Both the position numbers and the translations under genes were made by a program. A DNA stretch of 64,000 bases from Humisphaera borealis (GTDB lineage: Bacteria > Planctomycetota > Phycisphaerae > Tepidisphaerales > Tepidisphaeraceae). Positions 36,435 through 45,646 of the stretch are shown in pieces. The stretch's first letter is position 1. Each line of letters opens with the position of its first letter. The notes under the pieces were generated by a model. The model saw only the letters and a list, made by a program, of their open reading frames with translations, was not told the origin of the DNA and searched no databases. Location of the stretch: positions 930,001 to 994,000 of the forward strand of contig NZ_CP063458.1 in NCBI RefSeq assembly GCF_015169395.1, written 5' to 3'.

Positions 36435-37892
36435 CTAGAACATCTTCAGCTGATCCCGCTCGAAGTAGAACTTGCTCTGCGGCTGGTCGATCGGGATCTT
36501 GTAGTGCCCGCTCCAGCAAGCCGAGCAGTAGTCCTTCGGCTGGCCGCGCATGCACGCGGCCATGCCTTCGAGCGACAGGTACGCCAGGCTGTCGACCTCC
36601 AGGAAGTCGGCGACTTCCTGCACGGTGCGGTTGTAGGCGATCAGTTCCTGGTTGGTGGGGAAGTCGATGCCGTAGAAACAGGGATGGCGGATCGGCGGGC
36701 AACTGACGCGAAGGTGGATCTCTTTCGCGCCGGCCCGGCGAATGGCGCGCATCTTGGAGCGCGTCGTCGTCCCGCGGACGACCGAGTCTTCCACGATTAC
36801 CACGCGCTTGTCGCGCACCACGTCTGGAATGATATTCAGCTTCACCGCGACGGCTTTATCGCGCGCGGCCTGGCCGGGGAGGATGAATGTTCGGCCGACG
36901 AAGCGGTTGGGGACGATGCCTTCTTCAAAGTCGATCTTGCTTTCCTTCGAGAAACCCAGCGCCGCCGACCGGCCGCTGTCGGGCATCGGCATGACGAAGT
37001 CGGCCTTCACCGGTGCTTCGCGGGCGAGTTGGCGGCCCATCGCCTCGCGGGTGATGTGCACGTTCTGCCCGAAGATCTTGCTCGCGGGGTTGCTGAAGTA
37101 GACGTGCTCGAACATGCACTGGGCCAGTTCGGGCGCGGGCACATCGTATTTGCGGGTGCTGACGCCGCTGTCGTCGATGCGGACGATCTCCGCAGGCTCG
37201 ATATCGCGGACGTACTCTGCGTCGATCGCGTCGAAGGCGCACGTCTCACTTGCGACACACCAGTGGCCTTCCCTTGTGCGGCCGAGGGCCAGCGGACGGA
37301 TGCCGTACGGGTCGCGGCAGGCCTCGATGCGGTCGGGGAAGAGGAACAGCAGGCTGAACGCACCCTGCAGATGCTTTAGAACGTGGATCAGCGGATCGGC
37401 CTTGCTGGCATGGCTCGGCTTGGCCAGCAGGTGGACGATGATCTCGGTGTCGGTCGTGCTCTGGAAGATGTGCCCGTGGGCTTCATATTCCTTGCGCAGC
37501 AGTTGAGCATTGATGAGGTTGCCGTTGTGCGCCACGGCGACCGGGCCGAGGGAGAACTCTCTCAGCAGCGGCTGCGCGTTGGCGAGCTTGCTGCTACCGG
37601 TGGTGCTGTAGCGCACGTGCCCGATCGCGCCGGTGCCGGCGAGTTCTTCCCGCAGCATGCGCGGCGTGAACACCTGGCTGACTAGGCCCATGCCTGTATG
37701 GCCATTCAAATCCTTGCCATCGGTGACGGCAATGCCGGCGGATTCCTGACCTCGGTGCTGCTGCGCGAACAGCCCGGTGTAGGTGATCTGCGCCGCTTCC
37801 TTCGGGCCCCAGATGCCGAAGACGCCGCATTTTTCTTTCTTCTCGTATTCATCGAGAAGACTGTCTTCAAGCACGGTGAGCGGAACGCTCAA
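36435..37892 (-). CDS. purF: Amidophosphoribosyltransferase
   Basis: 485 residues. It catalyses the first committed step of purine synthesis, converting PRPP and glutamine to phosphoribosylamine. The nucleophile is Cys22 in EKKEKCGVFG, after a 21-residue propeptide, as in the Bacillus-type enzyme. The Fe-S ligands of that type are present (CMFEHVYF, a later Cys, and DYCSACW near the end). Other landmarks: QQHRGQESAG, GHVRYSTTG, HNGNLIN, DSGRSAALGFS and the PRPP loop VVIVEDSVVRGTTTRSK. The start is taken as a TTG at 37892 with GGAG nine bases upstream; no ATG lies between the upstream stop and the catalytic Cys in a useful position. Confidence 0.93.
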   Translation of the reverse strand: MSVPLTVLEDSLLDEYEKKEKCGVFGIWGPKEAAQITYTGLFAQQHRGQESAGIAVTDGKDLNGHTGMGLVSQVFTPRMLREELAGTGAIGHVRYSTTGSSKLANAQPLLREFSLGPVAVAHNGNLINAQLLRKEYEAHGHIFQSTTDTEIIVHLLAKPSHASKADPLIHVLKHLQGAFSLLFLFPDRIEACRDPYGIRPLALGRTREGHWCVASETCAFDAIDAEYVRDIEPAEIVRIDDSGVSTRKYDVPAPELAQCMFEHVYFSNPASKIFGQNVHITREAMGRQLAREAPVKADFVMPMPDSGRSAALGFSKESKIDFEEGIVPNRFVGRTFILPGQAARDKAVAVKLNIIPDVVRDKRVVIVEDSVVRGTTTRSKMRAIRRAGAKEIHLRVSCPPIRHPCFYGIDFPTNQELIAYNRTVQEVADFLEVDSLAYLSLEGMAACMRGQPKDYCSACWSGHYKIPIDQPQSKFYFERDQLKMF

Positions 37893-37965
37893 GGGAATCT
37901 CCAGTGAGGCTGACCCGATGAGTCGGCCTCGCAAACAAATGGACCCGGTCAAGCTACGCAAAACG

Positions 37966-38583
37966 TCAGAATGTATCGCCCTTCGGTCGGGCAGGGAAAA
38001 GTTCGTTCAAGACGATCGTGGCGGTCGGCATGGCGACCGGCGAAATCACGTCATCCGGTGACAGTATCTGTCTATCGGTATAGCTCGCGTCCGGCGGGGT
38101 GTCGCGATCCCAATGGCTCGTCGAGTTCCATTGCGGCGTCCGGTGAACCTCTAAAGCGCGTTCTCGCAGATTTAGAATCCAATACTCTGGCACATCAGCA
38201 GCCGCATAGTACGCCGCTTTCCGCCGATCGAGGTAAAGGGACGAATCGGCGATTTCCACGATCAGTCGTGCGGTCGAAGGGTGCTGCGAATAGTCGTTGG
38301 GCGTTCCGAGGACAACGGCGATATCGGGTTCGGGCTCGGATGTGCCGTCTTCCAAGTCGAGAGGCATCTGCGGGCGAATCCAGTACTTGTCCACTGTGAA
38401 CACTGGACGCAACGCGATGTCCACCAAGCTGATCGCCACGCTATGCCAATTGCCTTGGCCTGCCATCTCGTAGATCTCCCCACTCAGCAACAGCGCACGC
38501 TTACCCCGGAACCACCCCAGATCGGCCATCTGGTAGTATTCGTCTCGAGTCCAACGTTTGATTCTGGGTTCGAGCAACTTCAT
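37966..38583 (-). CDS. Uma2 family (DUF820) restriction-endonuclease-fold protein
   Basis: 205 residues from the ATG at 38583 (MKLLEPRIKRWTRDEYYQMA). The family core is visible: LLSGEIYEMAGQGNWHSVAI, PEPDIAVVLG (the acidic residue of the PD-(D/E)xK site), LIVEIADSSLYLDRRKAAYY (ExxD..xxK), and VPEYWILNLRERALEVHR. Uma2 genes are greatly expanded in planctomycetes and cyanobacteria. Their function is unknown and they may be mobile. It shares the minus strand with purF, 73 bp upstream of its start. Confidence 0.85.
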   Translation of the reverse strand: MKLLEPRIKRWTRDEYYQMADLGWFRGKRALLLSGEIYEMAGQGNWHSVAISLVDIALRPVFTVDKYWIRPQMPLDLEDGTSEPEPDIAVVLGTPNDYSQHPSTARLIVEIADSSLYLDRRKAAYYAAADVPEYWILNLRERALEVHRTPQWNSTSHWDRDTPPDASYTDRQILSPDDVISPVAMPTATIVLNELFPARPKGDTF

Positions 38584-38728
38584 GATGAGCCAGCTACGAA
38601 TCAAAGCCACGCGAACGTCGACTGCCGATTATAACCGCGATTCACTCACCCCTCCAGTAATGCCTCGGCTATCATCGGTCTCAGGAACGACCCTAACCAT
38701 GACGCACCTCTCCGCCCATTAAGCACTT

Positions 38729-39823
38729 ATGCGAGGAAAGCCGAAGAAAGCATCTCGCGAGAAGGACTTCACCAGTCGGTATCTGACCGGCGATTTTGAC
38801 GAAGACCGCGTCGAACAGAACGAAACCTTCAGCGAACGCAACAAGACGCAGCAGCACGACAGGATGGTGAAAACCGCCGCGCTGCGAGAAGAACAATCGG
38901 GCATCGATTTCGAAACCTTGCCTATCGGGGAAGTCATCCAGGTGTTCTCGCTGTTCAGCGAAGTTGCTTATCAGGGCAAAACCTACCTTTGCGTCATTCG
39001 GCGAACGCTCACTCGCACCACGAATACATTCGTCGTGGTGGGGGACTTTGTTCGTTTCCGAATCGAGACCGAGCGCGGTGCGCCGTTGGTCGAAGGTGGC
39101 CCCGCGACAGCCGACCTGCAACCGGAAGGTGTGGTCGAACAGATCATGCCGCGCAAGTCGATGCTGACCCGCGCCGACAGTTTCAAAGGGACGACGCAGC
39201 ATCCCATCATCGCCAACGCCGACCAAGTACTGATCGTCGCCAGCATCCGCCAGCCTTACGTGAAGTGGGGGTTGATCGACCGTATGCTGATCGCCGCCAA
39301 GGCGGGGGGCCTGAAGCCGATCGTTTGCCTGAACAAGGTCGACTTGGCAAAGCCCGAAGACGACGGCAAGGTTCCCGATGACCTGGCCGAGGCCAACGAA
39401 GTGCTCGCCCACTACGCCACGATGGACGTCGGCATCTGCCGGACCAGCGTGGATGCCGCGATCGGCCTGGAAGAGATGCGCGACCTGCTGGCCAACCGCA
39501 TCACCGTGCTGGCAGGGCACAGCGGCGTAGGCAAAAGCAGCCTGATCCGCGCGATCGAACCCACGCTCGATCTTCGTGTCGGCATCGTCAGCCGGTACAC
39601 CGATAAGGGCCGGCATACCACGACGTCCGCCCGGCGGTATCCGCTCACCATCGGCGGGGCGGTCGTTGATACGCCGGGCGTGAAGCAGTTCGGCCTGTGG
39701 GGCGTGACGCGCGAGAACCTGGAAGAGTTCTTTCCCGACATCACCTCGGGGAATGCGCCCGACTGGCGCAAGCTCAGTTATCGCCGCATTCTCGAATCGC
39801 TGCCGGAACCGGGCTATACCTGA
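38729..39823 (+). CDS. rsgA: Ribosome small subunit-dependent GTPase A, zinc finger missing
   Basis: 364 residues. RsgA is a circularly permuted GTPase that helps mature the 30S subunit. An N-terminal lysine-rich extension of about 60 residues precedes the OB-fold. The permuted GTPase motifs are G4 (VCLNKVDLAK), G5 (RTSVDAAIGL), G1 (LAGHSGVGKSSLIRAI), G2 (KGRHTTT) and G3 (VVDTPGVKQF). The family normally ends with a zinc-binding C-x5-C-x-H-x5-C segment after the EEFFPDI stretch. Here the protein runs EEFFPDITSGNAPDWRKLSY and then RRILESLPEP to its end with no Cys, so about 25 residues are deleted in frame. The remaining tail matches the usual end of the protein. Confidence 0.9.
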   Translation: MRGKPKKASREKDFTSRYLTGDFDEDRVEQNETFSERNKTQQHDRMVKTAALREEQSGIDFETLPIGEVIQVFSLFSEVAYQGKTYLCVIRRTLTRTTNTFVVVGDFVRFRIETERGAPLVEGGPATADLQPEGVVEQIMPRKSMLTRADSFKGTTQHPIIANADQVLIVASIRQPYVKWGLIDRMLIAAKAGGLKPIVCLNKVDLAKPEDDGKVPDDLAEANEVLAHYATMDVGICRTSVDAAIGLEEMRDLLANRITVLAGHSGVGKSSLIRAIEPTLDLRVGIVSRYTDKGRHTTTSARRYPLTIGGAVVDTPGVKQFGLWGVTRENLEEFFPDITSGNAPDWRKLSYRRILESLPEPGYT

Positions 39824-39845
39824 CGCAACCATGTCCGTGCCGATC

Positions 39846-39873
39846 GTTTAGCGGTCGCACCGCAGGTGCACTC
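39846..39873 (+). repeat. TTAGCGGTCGCACCGC repeat, intact copy
   Basis: GTTTAGCGGTCGCACCGCAG followed by GTGCACTC. Identical over 28 bp to 59213-59240. It contains the small dyad GCACC-GCA-GGTGC. It lies between rsgA and the serine hydrolase gene. Confidence 0.85.
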
Positions 39874-39945
39874 TTGGTCGTGATGTCCTGGCTGGAGTGT
39901 CGATTCGCCCCTGAATTTCCGTAGCTACTCAAATCGCTTACGTCC

Positions 39946-41061
39946 ATGCCGACCGACCCGAACGACCCGCAATCCCTCCCCCGCACGACGGCCGTCATCG
40001 ACGAATGGGCCGCGACCGGTCATCACATCGGTGCGCAGGTCTATGTCTCGATCGATGCGAAACCGATCGCCGACTTCGCACTCGGTCTGGCCCGGCCGGC
40101 AATCGGCGATGCCGCACCTGTGCCGATGACGCGGGATACCCTCATGCTCTGGCTGTCGGCCAGTAAGCCGTTCGCGGCGGTCGCGCTGGCCCAGCTTCGC
40201 GAGAAAGCGTTGCTCGACTTTGACGACCCCGTCGTCAAGTTCATCCCCGAGTTTGCCGCCCACGGCAAAGACCGCATCACCCTCACACACCTTCTGACCC
40301 ACACGGCAGGGCTTCGCTTTATTGAGCTCGGCTGGCCGGAAACGCCTTGGGATCAGATCGTCGCGACGATCTGTGCCGCCCAGATCGAGCCCGGCTGGAT
40401 CGTCGGCGAGAAAGCCGGCTACAGCCCGTTTGCAAGCTGGTTCATCCTGGCCGAGGTGGTGCAGCGCCTGGACCCCGGTCGCAGAACCTATTCCGACTAC
40501 TGTCGCGACGAGATCTTTCTTCCCCTGCGCATGACCGACACCTGGCTGGCAATGCCGCCGGAGCGTTACCGTGACTACGGCGATCGAATCGGCGTGATGA
40601 TGAACACCTACAAGAAGCCGATGGAGCCGGCGGGGCTCGATACGGAGGTCGCCGCTGCCAACTGTCGTCCCAGCGGCGGCGGACGCGGCCCGGCCTGGCA
40701 GCTCGGCCGGTTCTACGAAGGGCTTCTGTCGTCCGCCATTCTTCAGCCTGCGTCGCTCGAAAAGCTCATCACGCCACACCGGGTCGGCCTGTTCGATCAC
40801 ACGTTCCGCAGCACGATGGACTGGAGCCTGGGGTTCAATACCAATTCGTCCCGATACGGCCCCGACACCGTCCCTTACGGCTACGGCACCAGCGCCGGCC
40901 CCCGCGCTTTCGGCCATGGCGGCGCGCAGAGCACCTGCGCCTTCGCCGACCCCGACCGTGGCCTGGTCGCGGTCATCACCTGGAACGGTCAATGCGGGGA
41001 ACCGTCACATCATCGAAGACTGAAAGCGACATTGGTCGCGTTAGAGAACGACATCGGCTGA
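39946..41061 (+). CDS. Serine hydrolase of the beta-lactamase/class C family
   Basis: 371 residues, no signal peptide evident. The catalytic S-x-x-K lies in LWLSASKPFAAVAL (Ser-Ala-Ser-Lys), the Y-x-S/N motif in AGYSPFASWF, and the third motif in FGHGGAQST in place of KTG. The HLLTHTAGL and MTDTWLAMPPERY segments are typical of the EstB/LACTB esterase-like branch rather than of true beta-lactamases. It is therefore probably a cytosolic esterase or peptidase. A dispersed palindrome at 39846 lies just upstream. Confidence 0.85.
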   Translation: MPTDPNDPQSLPRTTAVIDEWAATGHHIGAQVYVSIDAKPIADFALGLARPAIGDAAPVPMTRDTLMLWLSASKPFAAVALAQLREKALLDFDDPVVKFIPEFAAHGKDRITLTHLLTHTAGLRFIELGWPETPWDQIVATICAAQIEPGWIVGEKAGYSPFASWFILAEVVQRLDPGRRTYSDYCRDEIFLPLRMTDTWLAMPPERYRDYGDRIGVMMNTYKKPMEPAGLDTEVAAANCRPSGGGRGPAWQLGRFYEGLLSSAILQPASLEKLITPHRVGLFDHTFRSTMDWSLGFNTNSSRYGPDTVPYGYGTSAGPRAFGHGGAQSTCAFADPDRGLVAVITWNGQCGEPSHHRRLKATLVALENDIG

Positions 41062-41326
41062 AGCGTGTCCGGTCGCGGCACTTGACGCGAAAGGCGCGGC
41101 AGTCATTCACATCCGATCAGCGCCCAGTCCTGTCGATTGTGCGCCTTTCTACCGCACGGTACACTCGCGCAGTCAGTGCCAGAGGGAGCATGTTTTGCGG
41201 AGGTGGGCGTCCACCGCGGTTCTCTCCATTGGCGACGAGCTTGGCATCGTAAAATCAACAGGACGATGATTCTTCGGCGGTGGTGTTTCCCATCCGTTCC
41301 CCAAGGGTTGTTTGAATCGAGCAGAT

Positions 41327-42382
41327 ATGGCCACGGAAGAACATCTCGACACCCAGAACCGATCAACCTCAACTGAGCAGCCTATCTCTGTCGTCGTTCC
41401 GTGCTTCAACGAAAAAGACGTCATTCGTGTCACTCACCAACGCCTGTCCAGCACGTTAAGCGAGATCGGACATGCGTTCGAGATCATCTACGTGGACGAC
41501 GGCAGCCGCGACACGACTCTCGAGATCCTGCGCGAGATGCAGTTGGCGGACTCGAATGTGAGGGTCGTGGCACTTTCGCGAAACTTTGGCCACCAGGTCG
41601 CGGTTACGGCGGGGGTATCCAACGCGCGCGGGGAGGCGGTTATTCTCATTGACGCGGATCTACAGGATCCTCCCGAGGTCATCGTCGAGATGGTGCGCCT
41701 TTGGCGTACCGGTGTGGATGTCGCCTATGGCCAGCGAACCGACCGACCAGGCGAAACCGCATTTAAGCGATTTACTGCGAAACTCTTCTACCGTCTGATT
41801 AACCGCATGTCTGACGTGTCGATACCGGTCGATACGGGGGATTTCAGGCTCATGAGTCGTCGCGTTGTCGATGCGCTATTGTCGATGCCGGAGCGAGATC
41901 GCTTCGTTCGCGGAATGGTCAGTTGGGTGGGATTTCGCCAGGTCGCCGTCCCATACCGGCGGGAACCGCGCTTCGCAGGCGAAAGCAAATACCCAATCCT
42001 GAAGATGGTGCGTTTCGCGACCGATGGCCTGCTGTCGTTTTCACTAACACCCTTGCGCGTTTCGACAGGGATAGGCTTTGCTGCGGCCGTGCTTGCAGCT
42101 TTCGGCATTCTCTACGCATTGATCCTGAGGCTATTCACCAACGTATGGGTCAGCGGATGGACGCTGCTGTTCATTGCGGTGCTCTTCTTCAGTGGTGTCC
42201 AACTTCTGTCGGTGGGCATCATCGGCGAGTATCTCGGGCGAGTGTATCGCGAAGTCAAACGCCGGCCGCTGTTTCTGGTCGGCGAGAGGCTTGGTTTCGA
42301 CCCCGATAGCCACGCCAACACGTCGCGGCAGGCTACCGTGGCCTCGCGTCAGGAACATGCGATCGACACGCGCCAGAGCTGA
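41327..42382 (+). CDS. Polyprenyl-phosphate glycosyltransferase, GT2 (DPM1/GtrB/ArnC-like)
   Basis: 351 residues from the ATG at 41327; an in-frame TTG at 41312 is less likely. The GT2 domain has ISVVVPCFNEKDVI, FEIIYVDDGSRDTT, VALSRNFGHQVAVTAGV, LIDADLQDPPEVI (DxD-like) and GDFRLMSRRVVDAL. Two C-terminal membrane helices (IGFAAAVLAAFGILYALIL, WTLLFIAVLFFSGVQLLSV) and the final GEYLGRVYREVKRRPLFLV are those of undecaprenyl-phosphate sugar transferases. The 265-bp region upstream shows no gene. It begins the glycan cluster. Confidence 0.9.
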   Translation: MATEEHLDTQNRSTSTEQPISVVVPCFNEKDVIRVTHQRLSSTLSEIGHAFEIIYVDDGSRDTTLEILREMQLADSNVRVVALSRNFGHQVAVTAGVSNARGEAVILIDADLQDPPEVIVEMVRLWRTGVDVAYGQRTDRPGETAFKRFTAKLFYRLINRMSDVSIPVDTGDFRLMSRRVVDALLSMPERDRFVRGMVSWVGFRQVAVPYRREPRFAGESKYPILKMVRFATDGLLSFSLTPLRVSTGIGFAAAVLAAFGILYALILRLFTNVWVSGWTLLFIAVLFFSGVQLLSVGIIGEYLGRVYREVKRRPLFLVGERLGFDPDSHANTSRQATVASRQEHAIDTRQS

Positions 42383-42456
42383 TCGATGGTGAGCAGGTTG
42401 GGCTAGAAAGCATTCGCTGCCGAGACGTAATCACCCAATACATCTGAGATGACCTT

Positions 42457-43800
42457 ATGAACTCTATCGACCGCGGATCAGGTGATCCGGTAGTTGTAAT
42501 CGGCGGGGGGTTTTCCGGACTTTCCGCAGCATTGGAATTGGCCAAATCTGGAATTCCCGTCACTGTGCTGGAGGCCGACAGCACTCCCGCGGGACTTGCC
42601 GGCACGTTTGACGTCAATGGGCAGCGCGTCGAGAAGTTCTACCATCACTGGTTCACGAATGACGCACACATCATCGATCTGGTTAACGAACTGGGCGTCA
42701 CCGATCAGGTCATCCATCGCCCGACGAGAACAGGGCTCTACTTCGCAAACACGACTTTTCGCCTCAGTCGTCCTCTGGACGTTCTAAAGTTCAAGCCGCT
42801 CGCAATGATCGATCGAATTCGCCTCGGCTTGCTCGTTCTCAAGGCGAGGAAAGTGAAAGACTGGCGGCAACTCGAAGGCGTTACCGCTGCTGAATGGCTT
42901 ATTCAGTTGGCCGGACCGAAGGTTTACGAGGTGGTTTGGGAACCGCTGCTCAAGGGGAAGTTCGGATCGGTGGCCGACGAGATTTCCGCAGTATGGTTTT
43001 GGAACAAGCTCAAGCTGCGGGGGGGCAGCAGAGGCAAAGGGGGGGGCGAAGTGCTGGCTTACTACCGGGGCGGGTTCGCTGCACTTGCCGATCGGATGGC
43101 CGAACGCATCATCCAACTTGGTGGGCATGTCGAGTGTAATGCCCGAGTCACCGGAATCACTTCCGCAGGCGGCGCTGTAACCGGCGTCGTTGCGGGCGAT
43201 CGAGTGTTTCCCGCCCGCGCGGTCATCGCGACGCCGGCGCTGCCCATTATTGCCGACTTGTTGAAAGGTCATGTCGCTGAGGCCTTCTCCGCGAGCCTCG
43301 GGAAGATCCGCTATCTCGCGAATATCTGCCTGGTGCTCGGCTTGGACAGAAGTCTGTCAGACACCTACTGGCTGAATGTGAACGACCCCCAATTCCCTTA
43401 CGTCGGCGTGATCGAGCACACCAACTTCGAGCCAGCGGCGAGCTACGGGGGGCGACACATTGTCTATCTTTCGAAGTATTTGCCCGAGGATGCAGAGCTT
43501 TACCGCATGCGTGATGCCGACGTGCTCGCCTTCAGCCTGCCCCATCTGAAGCGGATGTTTCCTAAGTTCGACAAAAGTTGGGTGAAGGAACATCACGTGT
43601 GGCGAGCCCGATATGCACAGCCGATCGTCGAACGGCACTATGGCGCCATGATTCCCCCGGCCGGCACACCCTTGTCGGGCTTCCACATCGCAACAATGGC
43701 GCAGGTGTACCCGGAAGACCGGGGAACAAACTACGCAGTCCGGGAAGGCCGAGCGATCGGCAGAGACGTTGCGAGAAGTCTGGGAGAAAGTCCTCGGTGA
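42457..43800 (+). CDS. FAD-dependent amine-oxidase/desaturase-like oxidoreductase
   Basis: 447 residues. The N-terminal Rossmann fold binds FAD (VVVIGGGFSGLSAALELAKS, then VTVLEAD). The second half has GGFAALADRMAERIIQLGGH and RAVIATPALPIIADLL, and ends GTNYAVREGRAIGRDVARSL, as in protoporphyrinogen-oxidase/UDP-galactopyranose-mutase-like NAD(P)/FAD proteins that accompany GT2 and GT39 genes. The YHHWFTND segment is common to this subgroup. The gene is 74 bp after GT2 and overlaps the next open frame, so an operon is likely. Its substrate, perhaps a lipid-linked sugar or polyprenol, is unknown. Confidence 0.85.
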   Translation: MNSIDRGSGDPVVVIGGGFSGLSAALELAKSGIPVTVLEADSTPAGLAGTFDVNGQRVEKFYHHWFTNDAHIIDLVNELGVTDQVIHRPTRTGLYFANTTFRLSRPLDVLKFKPLAMIDRIRLGLLVLKARKVKDWRQLEGVTAAEWLIQLAGPKVYEVVWEPLLKGKFGSVADEISAVWFWNKLKLRGGSRGKGGGEVLAYYRGGFAALADRMAERIIQLGGHVECNARVTGITSAGGAVTGVVAGDRVFPARAVIATPALPIIADLLKGHVAEAFSASLGKIRYLANICLVLGLDRSLSDTYWLNVNDPQFPYVGVIEHTNFEPAASYGGRHIVYLSKYLPEDAELYRMRDADVLAFSLPHLKRMFPKFDKSWVKEHHVWRARYAQPIVERHYGAMIPPAGTPLSGFHIATMAQVYPEDRGTNYAVREGRAIGRDVARSLGESPR

Positions 43801-43862
43801 CGCACGGCCAGTACCCTCTGGATCCAGAGTCGCTTGTCCATCTGCCGGTAACGAGGGAAACA

Positions 43863-45362
43863 ATGCCGCAAGCCGCCGAGATTAGCGTCGCCGAAACTGA
43901 CGTCGAGAAGCCTGCCCCTCCTGACTCCAGGCCCGGATGGAATTGGTTTCTGCTTCTGGCCGTTGTTTGGCTGGCCGTAAATCTGCTGACCGCCGACCGC
44001 AGCCCGTCCGTTTGGCAGGATGAGGTCTCTTATTCCGACCCCGGCATCAATCTGGCGACAGGCCGAGGGTGGACGTCCACAGCGTGGCCATTTCAGTCAC
44101 GCGATGAGTTCTTCTGTTCCAATGTCCCGCTGCACCCGCTCGCGCTGGCCGGCTGGGTACGGATCTTCGGCTGGAGCCCGACGGCGGTCCGCTCCCTGAA
44201 CTATGCATTCGTGCTGCTCGCGGCGGCCGTCCTTTGGCAATCGCTCTATCGGTCGGGAATCGTGAGATCGATAGGAGCGCGCCTCGGGACGACCGCTTTG
44301 CTGTTCGGCACGGTCGGAATGGCGTTCTGCTTCCGCAGCGGACGTCCGGACATGATCGCATTTGTCCTGATTGCCATCATTTTCTCGATCGCCGTCGCAG
44401 ATCGGGACCGGCTGTCACCGCTGCGTATGCTCGTCGCATCTGTATTGATCCCGCTGGCCGCGCTCCAAGCGTTGCCTTATGTCGCGTTCCTGGGAATCGT
44501 CGGGTTTCTCGCCAACAGAAGGTATTTCTTTAGAGTTGCGCTGGTCGGCGCCGGGTGCGTGCTTGGCCTTGGCGGATGGTTTGCGTTTCTCCAGTCGAAA
44601 GGGCTCTGGCCACGGTTCTGGGGTGCCGTAACTGGCGCGTCCCATAGCGGCGGCGGTATCACGACGCGGATCGCAGAGGCGATTGCCGGAGTCACGGAGG
44701 ACGCGAGCGCACACGTGCTGGCTGCCGCACTGATCGTCTTTCTGATTCTTCGGCTGCGACATATGGGGCTGGCCGGCCTGAAGCTGCGCGAGCCCGCGGT
44801 CGTGGGCCTCGTCCTCGGGCTTGGCGTGCCCGCGTTCGTCGGCTTTGCCGGAAAGTTTCCCATCTACTACGCATGGATGAAACTGGCGCCGATGGCAGTG
44901 TGTGTTATGGCGGCGTGGGAACGGGAATGCGCCACGCCGCGTTCACGCCAGTGGTTGTCGCACGCGACGGTTGCATTTGCGCTGCTCGCCGCGGCCGCAT
45001 GGCCCCTACGGATGGCCGTCACCGTATGGGAGTGGCGTCAGCGAGACTACGCCCCGGTACAAGCCTTCTGCACGGCACAGGTCACTCCCGCCGACTACGT
45101 GGTCTGCGACTACCAGGCTTATTATCCCGTCAAGCGCCAGGCCGCGATGACGTTTGTCTACAACTATATTCCGGCCATGAGCAAGGCGGATAAGGCAGCA
45201 GCGACCGTATTGATCATCGATCCGAAGGACGCCGCTGAGGTCATTGCAGGAATCGGTGGCACTTGGACACTGACGGCTGAGTACAGGAACGACACAAGGT
45301 CCGGGCAGGCGGTTCAAGGCGTTGCCAAGCTCTACAAGCTCAGCGTATATCGCCGTGCTTAA
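43863..45362 (+). CDS. ArnT/PMT-like membrane glycosyltransferase (GT39/GT83, GT-C fold)
   Basis: 499 residues from the ATG at 43863, which has GAGG seven bases upstream. A GTG at 43797 overlapping the upstream stop is an alternative. Around eleven hydrophobic segments. The first periplasmic loop carries the catalytic acidic pair (WQDEVSYSDPGINLA), and CSNVPLHPLALAGWVRIFG follows as in Dol/Und-P-sugar-dependent transferases. Together with the Und-P glycosyltransferase GT2 it would transfer sugars from the lipid carrier to a glycan, lipid A or protein. Acceptor unknown. Confidence 0.8.
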   Translation: MPQAAEISVAETDVEKPAPPDSRPGWNWFLLLAVVWLAVNLLTADRSPSVWQDEVSYSDPGINLATGRGWTSTAWPFQSRDEFFCSNVPLHPLALAGWVRIFGWSPTAVRSLNYAFVLLAAAVLWQSLYRSGIVRSIGARLGTTALLFGTVGMAFCFRSGRPDMIAFVLIAIIFSIAVADRDRLSPLRMLVASVLIPLAALQALPYVAFLGIVGFLANRRYFFRVALVGAGCVLGLGGWFAFLQSKGLWPRFWGAVTGASHSGGGITTRIAEAIAGVTEDASAHVLAAALIVFLILRLRHMGLAGLKLREPAVVGLVLGLGVPAFVGFAGKFPIYYAWMKLAPMAVCVMAAWERECATPRSRQWLSHATVAFALLAAAAWPLRMAVTVWEWRQRDYAPVQAFCTAQVTPADYVVCDYQAYYPVKRQAAMTFVYNYIPAMSKADKAAATVLIIDPKDAAEVIAGIGGTWTLTAEYRNDTRSGQAVQGVAKLYKLSVYRRA

Positions 45363-45394
45363 CCATGCAGGTTGAGAGCGATCCGCGGGACTCG

Positions 45395-45454
45395 AGCACC
45401 CTGGTGAACAGGGACAGGAAAGTCACCTGTCATGGCATCACTGGCTCGGCCGGG
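45395..45454 (+). pseudogene. Relic of the sucD 5' end
   Basis: Twenty codons read STLVNRDRKVTCHGITGSAG, against [20 protein letters not shown] at codons 2-21 of sucD at 47142-47201 (15 of 20 identical). The frame then loses similarity (RRRAVRKRGR). A start codon for this frame would be the ATG at 45365, 10 codons upstream, with no homology. Third-position differences show an old duplication. The remaining 284-bp gap from 45363 to 45646 holds nothing else I recognise. Confidence 0.8.
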
Positions 45455-45646
45455 CGTCGCCGCGCGGTGAGGAAGCGCGGCAGATCACCGCCGACTGGCC
45501 GGTTCCGGGGATTCGCGAGGTCATCCAATCTGAACGCTAAATGCAAGGGCGGTGATCCGCCGTCGTCCACCCCATTTTCGCCGGCACTATAGAGCACGGG
45601 ATCGGTTCCGGTTCGATATCGGACAGGCGAAGCGACCGATAGCGCA

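Noticed and set aside
41062-41326. Small gene before the GT2 gene
   Set aside because: Several short frames exist on both strands, but none has a start with a ribosome-binding site or any family motif.
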